Source: an uncultured Bacteroidota bacterium
GTDB taxonomy: Bacteria; Bacteroidota; Bacteroidia; Bacteroidales; P3
Length of the DNA: 64,000 nt
Assembly (NCBI GenBank): GCA_902800395.1
Contig: CADCEC010000011.1
Coordinates: forward strand, 1-64,000
Direction: 5' to 3'
Shown here: positions 40,557 to 49,193 of the stretch, in pieces
Layout: every line of letters starts with the position of its first letter
How positions within the stretch are numbered: the stretch's first letter is position 1
Translations under genes and position numbers: made by a program
The notes under the pieces: model-generated
What the model saw: the letters and a program-made list of their open reading frames with translations, nothing else
What the model was told of the DNA's origin: nothing
The model's database searches: none

Positions 40557-42476
40557 ATGGTAAAAAAAGTACTTACATTATCATTAGGACTGGTGCTGTC
40601 ATTCGTCACCATGGCCCAAATGAACAACAATGAGCATGCGAAGAAGCAACAAGCCAAATCGATATCTTTCCCAACTTCCGATATCCAGTTCTGGGTGGGT
40701 ACGGGCAGCAATTCGGCTGTTGTTATCATCGGATGGGACGACAATCCCAGCGGAAACAATTTCGCCCTGGCTTGGGGTGTGCGTTGGAATGGCAGCTGCA
40801 CCGCTGTGAATATGCTTGACACTATCGCCACTTATGACAGTCGCGTGGCCTACGCCATCAGTTCGGGCTTTGTGACCAGTATCGGCTACAACGACGGCAC
40901 GCTTGTCTCTGGCTCCGAAGACAGCTATTGGTGCTACACCCTCAACGGCACCTGGGCCGACGCTTATGGAGTCCAAGCTATGACCAACGGCGACGTGATG
41001 GAGATTAGTAGCAGTTGTATGTTCCCCCTCACCACTGCTACGGCCGCCAGCGATCCCAACGCTACGGATATCCCCGTTGACGCTACCATTGCCGCCAGCG
41101 ACATCCTCTTCTGGGTGGGTCATGGTGAGAACGAGGCTATCCTCGCTGTCAACTGGGCCGATACTGCTCTCGCTTGGGGCTATCGCTTCGCTGCCGACAG
41201 CGTCTCCTCCGCCACCATGCTGGCCGACATCGCTGCTGCCGACCCGCGCCTCACCGTCGAAGGCACAGGTTACGTCTCCGACATACTTTATATCGACACC
41301 GCTGCCGGTATGACCGACACCCTCGCTGTTACCCCCGGCAACTGGTGGGGCAGCCTCCTCAACGGCTATAGCGACATGGGTACAGGCCAGATGCTTCATG
41401 ACGGCGACCTCCAGAAATGGGGCGACCCCGCCGCCGGTGTCATCGCCGACAGCATGGAATACAGTGGCTACTGGTACTACACCTACGTCTATCCTATGAC
41501 CATCCACGCCGTCACCGTTCCCGACACCACGGGCACTGTGGAGCCTGTCGACCCTGAGCACGGTCCTTTTTGTGGCGCCGTGGGCACTGAAGGCTGCAAC
41601 GCCATCAAGGCCGACAGCAGCGCCATCGTGGCTTGGGCCACCGGCGTCACCGTCACCCGCGGACCCCGCAACATCGCCAACCCCGACCTCGGCCTCGCAG
41701 CCACAGGTACCGAGAGCAATGCCATCGGCATGGCTACCCTCAACGATGTCTATGATGTCGTCAGCCTTGGCGACGGCGGCAGCGCCCTCGTCACCTTCGC
41801 CCGTCCCATCCGCAACGGCGAAGGCCCCGACTTCGCAGTCTACGAGAACGGTTTCAGCGACAACAGCCTCGAACTGGCCTTCGTGGAGGTCAGCACCGAC
41901 GGCCAACGCTTTGTCCGCTTCTCCGCCACCTGCCTCACCCAGACCGAGACCCAGTTGGCCAACGCCGGACAGACCGACCCCACCAACCTCAACAACCTCG
42001 CCGGTAAGTTCCGCATCGGCTACGGTACTCCCTTCGACCTCGAAGAGCTCCGCGACAGCACCGGCATCAATATCGACTCCATCGTATATGTCCGCATTGT
42101 CGACGTTGTCGGCAGCATTAATCCGCAGTATGGTACCTACGATGCTTACGGCCATATCATCAACGACCCCTGGCCCACGCCCTTCGAGGCCAGTGGCTAC
42201 GACCTCACCGGTGTCGCCGTGTTGCATGAGAACACCAACACTAGCGGCATCACAGAGGTGATGACCGTCGAAGGCATCTGGCCCAACCCGACGGCCGACC
42301 GCGTCAATGTCAGCATGCGCTATGCCGCCGAAGGTCTCCTGTATGACCTCACCTGCCGTCAGGTGGCTTCCTACAGTCTCCGCGAAGGCCTCAATACCCT
42401 CGACCTCACCAACCTCAAGAATGGCGTCTACATGCTCCGTACGGAAGGTTCCGTGAGCAAGATTGTGAAGAAATAA
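40557..42476 (+). CDS. Cobalamin-riboswitch-controlled T9SS-secreted protein
   Basis: 639 aa. A signal peptide (FVTMAQ) is followed by two related modules, at about residues 42-165 (SDIQFWVGTGSNSAVVIIGWDD ... ALAWGVRW) and about 180-320 (SDILFWVGHGENEAILAVNWAD ... ALAWGYRF). Residues about 345-565 form a beta-sandwich-like domain with GPRNIANPDLGLAATG, VVSLGDGGSALVTFARPI, NGEGPDFAVYENGF and SGYDLTGVAVLHE. The end is a T9SS type A sorting domain (GIWPNPTADRVNVSM ... NGVYMLRTEGSVSKIVKK). Its only regulation in sight is the B12 riboswitch, and no btuB or other transport gene adjoins. In Bacteroides, surface proteins BtuG and BtuH of B12 loci bind the vitamin. A similar scavenging role is inferred here, not shown. 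Confidence 0.85.
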   Translation: MVKKVLTLSLGLVLSFVTMAQMNNNEHAKKQQAKSISFPTSDIQFWVGTGSNSAVVIIGWDDNPSGNNFALAWGVRWNGSCTAVNMLDTIATYDSRVAYAISSGFVTSIGYNDGTLVSGSEDSYWCYTLNGTWADAYGVQAMTNGDVMEISSSCMFPLTTATAASDPNATDIPVDATIAASDILFWVGHGENEAILAVNWADTALAWGYRFAADSVSSATMLADIAAADPRLTVEGTGYVSDILYIDTAAGMTDTLAVTPGNWWGSLLNGYSDMGTGQMLHDGDLQKWGDPAAGVIADSMEYSGYWYYTYVYPMTIHAVTVPDTTGTVEPVDPEHGPFCGAVGTEGCNAIKADSSAIVAWATGVTVTRGPRNIANPDLGLAATGTESNAIGMATLNDVYDVVSLGDGGSALVTFARPIRNGEGPDFAVYENGFSDNSLELAFVEVSTDGQRFVRFSATCLTQTETQLANAGQTDPTNLNNLAGKFRIGYGTPFDLEELRDSTGINIDSIVYVRIVDVVGSINPQYGTYDAYGHIINDPWPTPFEASGYDLTGVAVLHENTNTSGITEVMTVEGIWPNPTADRVNVSMRYAAEGLLYDLTCRQVASYSLREGLNTLDLTNLKNGVYMLRTEGSVSKIVKK

Positions 42477-42498
42477 TGAGTTGTTTTGATTAATACGG

Positions 42499-42533
42499 CT
42501 GCGGTGGCCCTAGGTGGTCGCCGCAGTTTTTTT
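42499..42533 (+). terminator. Terminator after the riboswitch-controlled gene
   Basis: CTGCGG ... CCGCAG outer stem with further pairing inside (TGGCC/GGTCG), followed by seven T. Confidence 0.85.
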
Positions 42534-42617
42534 ATATTTTTTTAACATGCGCGTACACAATAGAAACAGACATCGCTGCGTTATCAGTCTCAAAAATAAA
42601 AACAACCCATATTGAAA

Positions 42618-43511
42618 ATGAAGAAAATCTTTTTGACAGTCAGTATCTTAGTTGCCACTTTCTCTTTTGTGGCCTGCAATGGCGATGCCAAATCCGAGGC
42701 TCAGAAGCAGATTGACTCCATGCGCGATATCATCGCCCAGCAGAACATTGGCCTTGCCGAGCGCGACAGTCTCATGGCTATGCTCAACGAGGTTGACAGC
42801 ACCTTCGCACAACTTGAGGCCGAATACGCTGTCATGCAGGAGATGAGCCGCAAGAATCCCGAGGCCAACCGTCGCACCATCACTGACCGTATGGCTGCCC
42901 TTCAGGAGACCATGGCCGCCAACAAGGAGAAAATCCGTCAACTCAATGGTCGCATCAAAGCCCTCAATGGCAAGAATAACGACCTTCAGGCTTATATCAC
43001 CCGCCTCGAAGAGCGCAGCGCCGCCCAGGAAGCCCAGATTGCCGAGTTACTCACCGAACTCGAGAACAACAAGGTGGTTATCAAGGACCTCCACCAAAAT
43101 GTCGCCAACCTCAACCAGAATGTTAGCGATTTGACGGCCTCCAATGAGGAGAAGACCCAGGTCATCGCCAAACAGATTGCCGACGCCAACCGCGCTTGGT
43201 TCATCGTGGGCACCTACGACGAGCTCAAGGAAGCCGGTGTCGTTACCAAGAGTGGCGGCTTCATCGGCATCGGCCGTAAGCAGGGCACCGTGGCCAACAT
43301 GAAGACCGACAAGTTCACCGAGATTGACCGCACCAAGGTCACCACCATCACCCTCAACCTCAAGAAACCCGTCCTCGTGAGCCAGCATCCTGAAGGCAGC
43401 TACGAGTTCGTGGCCGACGAGGAGAACAAGAAGGTCACCGCCTACCTTCACATCCTCAACCCCACCCAATTCTGGCAGTATACCGACTATCTGGTGGTCT
43501 CCACCAAATAG
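42618..43511 (+). CDS. Coiled-coil lipoprotein (Cbp1-like candidate)
   Basis: 297 aa from ATG 42618 (the longer frame begins at TTG 42612). Signal MKKIFLTVSILVATFSFVAC has lipobox FVAC. A long helical coiled coil spans about residues 25-195, with heptads such as IRQLNGRIKALNGKNNDLQAYITRLEERS. A compact C-terminal domain follows (AWFIVGTYDELKEAGVVTKSGGFIGIGRK ... YLHILNPTQFWQYTDYLVV). The layout resembles Bacteroidales proteins named Cbp1-family collagen-binding adhesins; that assignment is tentative. It is followed by uvrB after 9 bases, an unexpected pairing. Confidence 0.8.
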   Translation: MKKIFLTVSILVATFSFVACNGDAKSEAQKQIDSMRDIIAQQNIGLAERDSLMAMLNEVDSTFAQLEAEYAVMQEMSRKNPEANRRTITDRMAALQETMAANKEKIRQLNGRIKALNGKNNDLQAYITRLEERSAAQEAQIAELLTELENNKVVIKDLHQNVANLNQNVSDLTASNEEKTQVIAKQIADANRAWFIVGTYDELKEAGVVTKSGGFIGIGRKQGTVANMKTDKFTEIDRTKVTTITLNLKKPVLVSQHPEGSYEFVADEENKKVTAYLHILNPTQFWQYTDYLVVSTK

Positions 43512-43520
43512 TCCCGCATA

Positions 43521-45614
43521 ATGGACTTTAAACTGAAATCCGACTTCGCCCCCATGGGCGACCAACCCGACGCCATCCGCCAACTAGTGGATGGCGTTCG
43601 TGCCGGTCAGCGTGCCCAAGTCTTGCAGGGTGTCACTGGCTCCGGCAAGACTTTCACCGTGGCCAACGTCATCCAGGAGCTCCAGCGTCCCACGCTGGTG
43701 CTCAGCCACAACAAGACCCTCGCGGCTCAGCTATACGGCGAGTTCCGCCAGTTCTTCCCCGACAACGCCGTCGAGTATTTCGTCTCCTATTACGACTACT
43801 ACCAGCCCGAGGCCTATATCGCCGCCACCAACACCTACATTGAGAAAGACCTCGCCATCAACGACGAACTCGACAAGCTGCGCCTCCGCGCCTCCAGTGC
43901 CCTCCTTTCCGGTCGCCGCGACGTGATAGTGGTCTCCTCCGTGAGCTGCATCTACGGCATCGGCAACCCCGACGAGTTCAAGAAAGGCACCGTCGAGATA
44001 CGCGTGGGCGACCGCCTCCAGCGCGACCAGCTGCTGATGCGCCTCCTCGACGGACAGTATGTGCGCAACGAGATAGAGTTCACCAACGGCCGCTTCCGCG
44101 TCAAGGGCGACACCGTCGACATCTTCCCCTCCTTCGCCGACTTCTGCTACCGCGTCTCCTTTTGGGACGATGAGGTGGAAAGCCTCGAGAGCTTCGACCC
44201 CATCAGCGGACAGCGCCTCGACCGCTTCGACGAGATAACCATCTACCCCGCCTCCAACTTCCTCACCTCCAAGGATCACCTCCCCGAGATTATCCTCCAG
44301 ATTCAGCGCGACATGTTCGACCGTCGCGACTACCTCCTCTCTATCGACAAGCACCTCGAGGCCAAGCGTCTCGAGGAACGCGTCAACTATGACCTCGAGA
44401 TGATTCAGGAGCTCGGCTACTGCTCTGGTATCGAGAACTACAGCCGCTATTTCGACGGCCGCCAGCCCGGCACACGTCCCTTCTGTCTCATCGACTACTT
44501 CCCCGACGACTTCCTCCTCGTCGTCGACGAGAGCCACGTCACCGTTCCCCAGATTGGTGCCATGTATGGCGGCGACCGCAGTCGCAAGACCTCTCTCGTC
44601 GAGTATGGCTTCCGCCTGCCGTCGGCACTCGACAACCGCCCTCTGACCTACGAGGAGTTTTACAACCTCACCGGCCAGACCATCTATATCTCCGCCACGC
44701 CTGCCGACTACGAGCTCAACGAAGCCGAAGGCATCGTGGTGGAACAGGTGATACGTCCCACGGGACTCCTCGACCCCGTCGTCGAGGTGCGCCCCGCCGT
44801 CAGCCAGGTCGACGACCTGCTGGACGAGATAGAGAATACCGTTGACAAGGGCGAGCGCGTCCTCGTCACCACCCTCACCAAACGCATGGCCGAGGAACTG
44901 ACCTCCTACCTCATCAACCTGGGTATTCGCAGCAAGTATATCCACTCTGATGTCGATACCCTCGAGCGTGTGGAGATCATGCGCGACCTCCGCATGGGTG
45001 TCTTCGACGTGCTGGTGGGTGTCAACCTGCTGCGCGAAGGTCTCGACCTCCCCGAGGTCTCCCTCGTGGCCATCCTCGACGCTGACAAGGAGGGCTTCCT
45101 CCGCAGCGACCGCGCCCTCATCCAGACCATCGGACGTGCCGCGCGCAACGTACACAGCAAAGCCATCCTCTATGGCGACACCATCACGGGTTCCATGCAG
45201 CGCGCCATCGACATCACCAACCGCCACCGCGAGAAACAGATACGCTACAATATGGAGCACGGCATCGTACCCAAACAGATTGTCAAATCCACCGACGCCA
45301 TCCTCGGCACCACTGGCATTATTGAGCACGCTGCCGAAATGCGGAACGCCACCGATAAAGACCCCGTTGCCATCTATAAGGAGGACACGATGCCGCAGGC
45401 CGCCGAACCCCGCGCGCCCTACGGCGAGAAGGAATCTATTGATACTCCTGCACCATCTCCATTCCTCTCATACACAAAAGAGCAGTTGAGAAAGGAAATC
45501 CGTGACCGCCAGCGCAAGATGCAGCTCGCCGCCAAAGAGCTCGACTTCCTTGCTGCCGCTAAATACCGCGACGAAATCAAAGAACTACAATCCCTCCTCG
45601 ACACCGCCCGATGA
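43521..45614 (+). CDS. uvrB: Excinuclease ABC subunit B
   Basis: 697 aa. Walker A GVTGSGKTFTVANV (about 38-51) is followed by the beta-hairpin region YYDYYQPEAYIA, Walker B-like LLVVDESHVT, helicase motifs QTIGRAARN and VGVNLLREGLDLPEVSLV, and a C-terminal UVR domain (RDRQRKMQLAAKELDFLAAAKYRDEIKELQ) that binds UvrC. It loads on damaged DNA from UvrA and starts nucleotide-excision repair. The FAD oxidoreductase start overlaps its stop by 4 bases (ATGA). Confidence 0.97.
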   Translation: MDFKLKSDFAPMGDQPDAIRQLVDGVRAGQRAQVLQGVTGSGKTFTVANVIQELQRPTLVLSHNKTLAAQLYGEFRQFFPDNAVEYFVSYYDYYQPEAYIAATNTYIEKDLAINDELDKLRLRASSALLSGRRDVIVVSSVSCIYGIGNPDEFKKGTVEIRVGDRLQRDQLLMRLLDGQYVRNEIEFTNGRFRVKGDTVDIFPSFADFCYRVSFWDDEVESLESFDPISGQRLDRFDEITIYPASNFLTSKDHLPEIILQIQRDMFDRRDYLLSIDKHLEAKRLEERVNYDLEMIQELGYCSGIENYSRYFDGRQPGTRPFCLIDYFPDDFLLVVDESHVTVPQIGAMYGGDRSRKTSLVEYGFRLPSALDNRPLTYEEFYNLTGQTIYISATPADYELNEAEGIVVEQVIRPTGLLDPVVEVRPAVSQVDDLLDEIENTVDKGERVLVTTLTKRMAEELTSYLINLGIRSKYIHSDVDTLERVEIMRDLRMGVFDVLVGVNLLREGLDLPEVSLVAILDADKEGFLRSDRALIQTIGRAARNVHSKAILYGDTITGSMQRAIDITNRHREKQIRYNMEHGIVPKQIVKSTDAILGTTGIIEHAAEMRNATDKDPVAIYKEDTMPQAAEPRAPYGEKESIDTPAPSPFLSYTKEQLRKEIRDRQRKMQLAAKELDFLAAAKYRDEIKELQSLLDTAR

Positions 45615-47272
45615 AACAGTTACAGATAGACCTCATCCCCGAGGAGTACGCCTCTCCTTCCTCTGTCCGCCGCGCGGTGGCGCAAGCCATGGGTGTTCGG
45701 GAAGACGAGCTAGAGCCCTTCCGCATCACTCGCCGCAGCATCGACTGCCGCCGCCGTCCCCTGTATCATTGCACCGTGGAAGTGGAAAGCGGAAAGTGGC
45801 ACCCCGAAGGGGAACTGAACACCTTGGAAAAGAAAAAAAATGTAGTGAAGAAAGTGGAAAACGATGCAAAACAGACCGCGGCAGCCGATCTTTCCACTTT
45901 CCACTTTCCACTTTCCACTAAACAAGTCCTCATCGTCGGCGCCGGCCCCGCCGGCCTCTTCGCCGCCCTTAGGGCGCTGCAGCTGGGCATGAAGCCCATC
46001 ATCGTCGAGCGCGGCAAGCCCGTGGAGGAGCGCAAGAAAGACATCGTCTCCCTCGTGCGCACCAAGGAGGTGAACCCCGACAGCAACTGGTGCTTCGGCG
46101 AGGGCGGTGCCGGAACCTACAGTGACGGCAAGCTCTACACCCGTTCCACCAAGCGCGGCGATGTCAGTCAGGTGCTGCGCCTCTTCGTGGAACACGGCGC
46201 CGATCCCGACATCATGGTCGACGTCCACGCCCATATCGGCACCGACCGCCTGCCGGCCATCATCGCCAGCATGCGCAAGACCATCACGGAGGCGGGTGGC
46301 GAATATCATTTCAACACCCGCGTCACCGACCTCATCGTCAAGGACGGCCGCGTCTGCGGTGTGGTTACCGCCGCCGGCGATGAAATTGAGGCCGACGCCG
46401 TCATCCTCGCCACCGGCCACTCTGCCCGCGACATCTATGAACTCTTCACTCGTCGTGGATGGCTCCTCGAAGCTAAACCCTTCGCCCTCGGCGTCCGCGT
46501 CGAGCACCCGCAGGAACTCATCAACGAAATACAATACCACGGCAAGAACTACTCTAAACTACTCCCCCCCGCCACCTACAGTCTCACCACCCAAGTATAC
46601 TCAAACAATCAAACAACCAGACAATCAAGCAATCAACACGGCGTCTTCTCCTTCTGCATGTGCCCCGGTGGCGTCATCGTCCCGGCCGCTACGGCAGGAG
46701 GACAACAGGTGGTCAACGGCATGAGCAACGCCGCCCGCAACAGTGGCTTTGCCAACAGCGGCATCGCCGTGACCGTCGGCAGCGAAGATATTTCTAGCAT
46801 ATCTAGAGAATCTAGCCCTACCAGCCTCCTGGATTTCCAGAAATCCGTCGAGCGTCGCGCCTTCGAGGCCGCCGGCAACACCATCGACGCCCCCTCGCAA
46901 CGCCTCGTGGATTTCCTCCGCCGCAAGCCCTCTTCGCGCCTCAACAAAAGCAACTATATGGGCCACTGCGTCAGCGCCCCGCTGCACGAGATACTGCCCG
47001 ACTTCGTCGTCGACTGTCTGATACAAGGTTTCAAGGATTTCGACCGCAAGATGCGCGGCTTCATCACCGAGGAGGCCTCGCTGCTGGCCGTCGAGAGCCG
47101 CACCTCGTCGCCCGTGCGCATCCCGCGCGACAAGGAAACTCTCCAGCATCCACAGCTGCAGGGACTCTACCCTTGCGGCGAAGGCGCCGGCTACGCCGGC
47201 GGCATCGTCAGCTCAGCCCTCGACGGCATCCGCTGCGTTGAGGCTATTGGCATGCTGCACTCCCGTCAATAA
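45611..47272 (+). CDS. NAD(P)/FAD-dependent oxidoreductase (COG2509-like)
   Basis: 553 aa. An N-terminal domain of about 60 residues (MKQLQIDLIPEEYASP ... ITRRSIDCRRRPLYH) precedes the FAD-binding GAGPAGLFAAL (about 111). Other motifs are NPDSNWCFGEGGAGTYSDGKLYTR, VILATGHSARD and a C-terminal LYPCGEGAGYAGGIVSSALDGIRC. This matches the uncharacterised FAD-dependent dehydrogenases of COG2509. Three repeat tracts are translated: a GTGGAAAG/CTTTCCA stretch of about 50 residues between the N-domain and the FAD domain, AAACAATC (46603-46634) and TCTAG (46793-46819). Its 3' end overlaps the convergent sulfatase gene by 29 bases. Confidence 0.9.
   Translation: MKQLQIDLIPEEYASPSSVRRAVAQAMGVREDELEPFRITRRSIDCRRRPLYHCTVEVESGKWHPEGELNTLEKKKNVVKKVENDAKQTAAADLSTFHFPLSTKQVLIVGAGPAGLFAALRALQLGMKPIIVERGKPVEERKKDIVSLVRTKEVNPDSNWCFGEGGAGTYSDGKLYTRSTKRGDVSQVLRLFVEHGADPDIMVDVHAHIGTDRLPAIIASMRKTITEAGGEYHFNTRVTDLIVKDGRVCGVVTAAGDEIEADAVILATGHSARDIYELFTRRGWLLEAKPFALGVRVEHPQELINEIQYHGKNYSKLLPPATYSLTTQVYSNNQTTRQSSNQHGVFSFCMCPGGVIVPAATAGGQQVVNGMSNAARNSGFANSGIAVTVGSEDISSISRESSPTSLLDFQKSVERRAFEAAGNTIDAPSQRLVDFLRRKPSSRLNKSNYMGHCVSAPLHEILPDFVVDCLIQGFKDFDRKMRGFITEEASLLAVESRTSSPVRIPRDKETLQHPQLQGLYPCGEGAGYAGGIVSSALDGIRCVEAIGMLHSRQ
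45890..45917. repeat. 7-nt tandem repeat CTTTCCA in the FAD oxidoreductase gene
   Basis: Four exact units are translated as STFHFPLST. The reverse orientation (GTGGAAAG) is at about 45777-45803 in the same gene, so both strands of the theme flank the low-conservation linker. Confidence 0.92.
46603..46634. repeat. 8-nt tandem repeat AAACAATC in the FAD oxidoreductase gene
   Basis: Four units, each slightly different, are translated as NNQTTRQSSNQ. Same theme as 4561-4592. Confidence 0.85.
46793..46819. repeat. 9-nt TCTAG repeat in the FAD oxidoreductase gene
   Basis: Three TCTAGnnnn units are translated as SSISRESSP. Related to the CTAG repeat in rnr. Confidence 0.75.
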
Positions 47273-49169
47273 GCATCTCCTGACTCTTCTGTGTCATACC
47301 CAGGGCATAGCGCCGCAGGGCGTCGGCACGCTCGGGTAAGCTGTCGACAAGGTCGACGGTGGAGCGCTCCTTGTAGCGGTAGAGGCTGGCGGTACGGGCA
47401 TTGGCGCGGTAGAGGTAGAGCAGTTCGCCATCGACGCAGCCAATCTTGTCGTCGGCGCTGAAGAAAGCATAGGGACGGGTGTGATGCATCAGGTCGATGC
47501 CCAGCATCGACTGCGGCGCCTCGATACCCAGAAGGGCCAGCAGGGTGGGGGCAATGTCTATCTGCATAGCCAGACGGTCGACAAAATGAGCTGCTATCCG
47601 CCCCGGAGCATAGAAGACTATGGGTATATGGTTGTATTTTAGCGAGATGTCGTAGATAGGTTTGTAGAAGTGCCCGTGGTCGCCCAGGAAGATGAAAAGG
47701 GTGTTGTCGAACCACGGCTTCTCTGCTGCCTGCTGCATGAACTGGCCGATGGACCAGTCGGCATATTCCGTCATCGTCTTGTCCATCTCTTTGTGGCGGG
47801 GGACGAAGTCGATGTTCTCGGGCAGGTAGAAGGGCTCGTGGTCGCTGCAGGTCATGCAGCAGGCGAAGAATGGCCCTCGGTCGCTGATGCTGTCGCAGTA
47901 GTCCATCACATGCTGGAACAGCACATGGTCGGGGATGCCCCACTGGCTCTTGGATTCCTTCCCGGGGAAGCCGCGTTCGCCCAGCACCAGGTCGAAACCG
48001 TTCTCGTAGAGGAAGCCCTGCATATTGTCGTAGTTCTCGTCATAGCCCACGAAGAAGGCGGTGTGATAGCCTGCCGCGCCGAGCGCATGCGGCAGGCCGC
48101 AGACGCGGTGTATGGGGGTGTTCCTCATAATCTGGCGTGCCAGCAAGGCAGGCTGCGAGTAGAGGGTAGAGTAGATGCCGTTATAGGTGTGGATGCCGGC
48201 AGAATAGGCTTCGCGGAAGGTCATCGAGCGTTGCATCAGGCTGTCGAGGCAAGGCGTGTAGCTGTCGTCGCCACGGGAGAGGGAAGTCTTGGCGACACTC
48301 ATCGATTCCATGAGCACCACCACCACATTCGTACCCTCGGGCAGACGCAGCGTGGCCTCCTCGAGGCTCTCGTCGGCAGGCCACTCCTGCTGCTCGCGCC
48401 ACACCGCCTCGGCCTCCTCTTTGTCGATGAGGTTGATGGCCCGGTTGGAGTCCTTGCCGGCTTCCTGAATGCTTTTGAAAAAGGCAAACACAGGGTTGAT
48501 GCCTATCTGGTTGAGGAACGGATTACTGCAGAAGTAGGCCGTGCCTATCTTGATGGGAAATTTCGACACCGTGCCCCGCATCCCGAGGAACAGAGCTCCG
48601 GTCAACAGCACCGCGATGGGGATGCTCCACCGGTACGGCAAATCTGTGGATTGTAAATTGTAAATTGTTGACTTATAAACCAGTCTTCCCAGCAGCCACC
48701 AGACGACGACAATGGCAATGTAGGCCAGCAGGTACAGCACATTCGTCATATCGCCGAAGAGGGTGCTCACCAAGGTGCCGAAGGAGTCGGTCCATCCCAG
48801 CGCCGCCACATCGATGTGGGTGAAGAAGCCGCAGAAATAGGGGATATCGGCCGCGCAGCCGAAGAAAGCCACGGTGTAGAACACCATCAGCATATAATGG
48901 ATGACGGCGTAATACCAGCGCTTTGTGAAGCGTGTCATCTCGCCGATGACGAGCAGCAGCAACGGCAGCGCGAGGAGATAGGTGCTCACCGTGGTGTCGA
49001 AGCGGAAGCCGTTCCACAGCGCATGGAGGTACTGCCCGCCGAAATCGTCGGGGCCCTCCGTGGTGGCGCAATAGGCTACCGTCTCGGCAATTCGGAACAG
49101 CGTGAAGAATGCTATTCCTAACAAATAGATACAAATCAGGTAGTTGAACCTTGCGTTACGTTTCATCAT
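47244..49169 (-). CDS. LTA synthase-like membrane sulfatase
   Basis: 641 aa. Five transmembrane helices occupy about residues 1-200 and a sulfatase-fold domain about 255-600. Signatures are VVVLMESMSVAKTS (metal site Glu), SAGIHTYNGIYSTLYS (Thr about 325 as nucleophile), FLGDHGHFYKP (metal-binding Asp-His) and VFYAPGRIA. It belongs to the LtaS/OpgB-like alkaline-phosphatase superfamily that transfers phosphoglycerol-type groups outside the inner membrane. In Gram-negative anaerobes the product is often modified glycan or lipid. A short AATTGTA repeat (about 48650-48670) codes the loop between helices 4 and 5. Minus-strand -7 box at 49175-49182. The 3' end overlaps the FAD gene. Confidence 0.88.
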   Translation of the reverse strand: MMKRNARFNYLICIYLLGIAFFTLFRIAETVAYCATTEGPDDFGGQYLHALWNGFRFDTTVSTYLLALPLLLLVIGEMTRFTKRWYYAVIHYMLMVFYTVAFFGCAADIPYFCGFFTHIDVAALGWTDSFGTLVSTLFGDMTNVLYLLAYIAIVVVWWLLGRLVYKSTIYNLQSTDLPYRWSIPIAVLLTGALFLGMRGTVSKFPIKIGTAYFCSNPFLNQIGINPVFAFFKSIQEAGKDSNRAINLIDKEEAEAVWREQQEWPADESLEEATLRLPEGTNVVVVLMESMSVAKTSLSRGDDSYTPCLDSLMQRSMTFREAYSAGIHTYNGIYSTLYSQPALLARQIMRNTPIHRVCGLPHALGAAGYHTAFFVGYDENYDNMQGFLYENGFDLVLGERGFPGKESKSQWGIPDHVLFQHVMDYCDSISDRGPFFACCMTCSDHEPFYLPENIDFVPRHKEMDKTMTEYADWSIGQFMQQAAEKPWFDNTLFIFLGDHGHFYKPIYDISLKYNHIPIVFYAPGRIAAHFVDRLAMQIDIAPTLLALLGIEAPQSMLGIDLMHHTRPYAFFSADDKIGCVDGELLYLYRANARTASLYRYKERSTVDLVDSLPERADALRRYALGMTQKSQEMLIDGSAACQ

Positions 49170-49193
49170 GAATGCAAAGATACGAAAAAAACA

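Noticed and set aside
45710-46540. 276-aa minus-strand frame
   Set aside because: Antisense of the FAD oxidoreductase gene, which has clear FAD motifs and ATGA coupling to uvrB.
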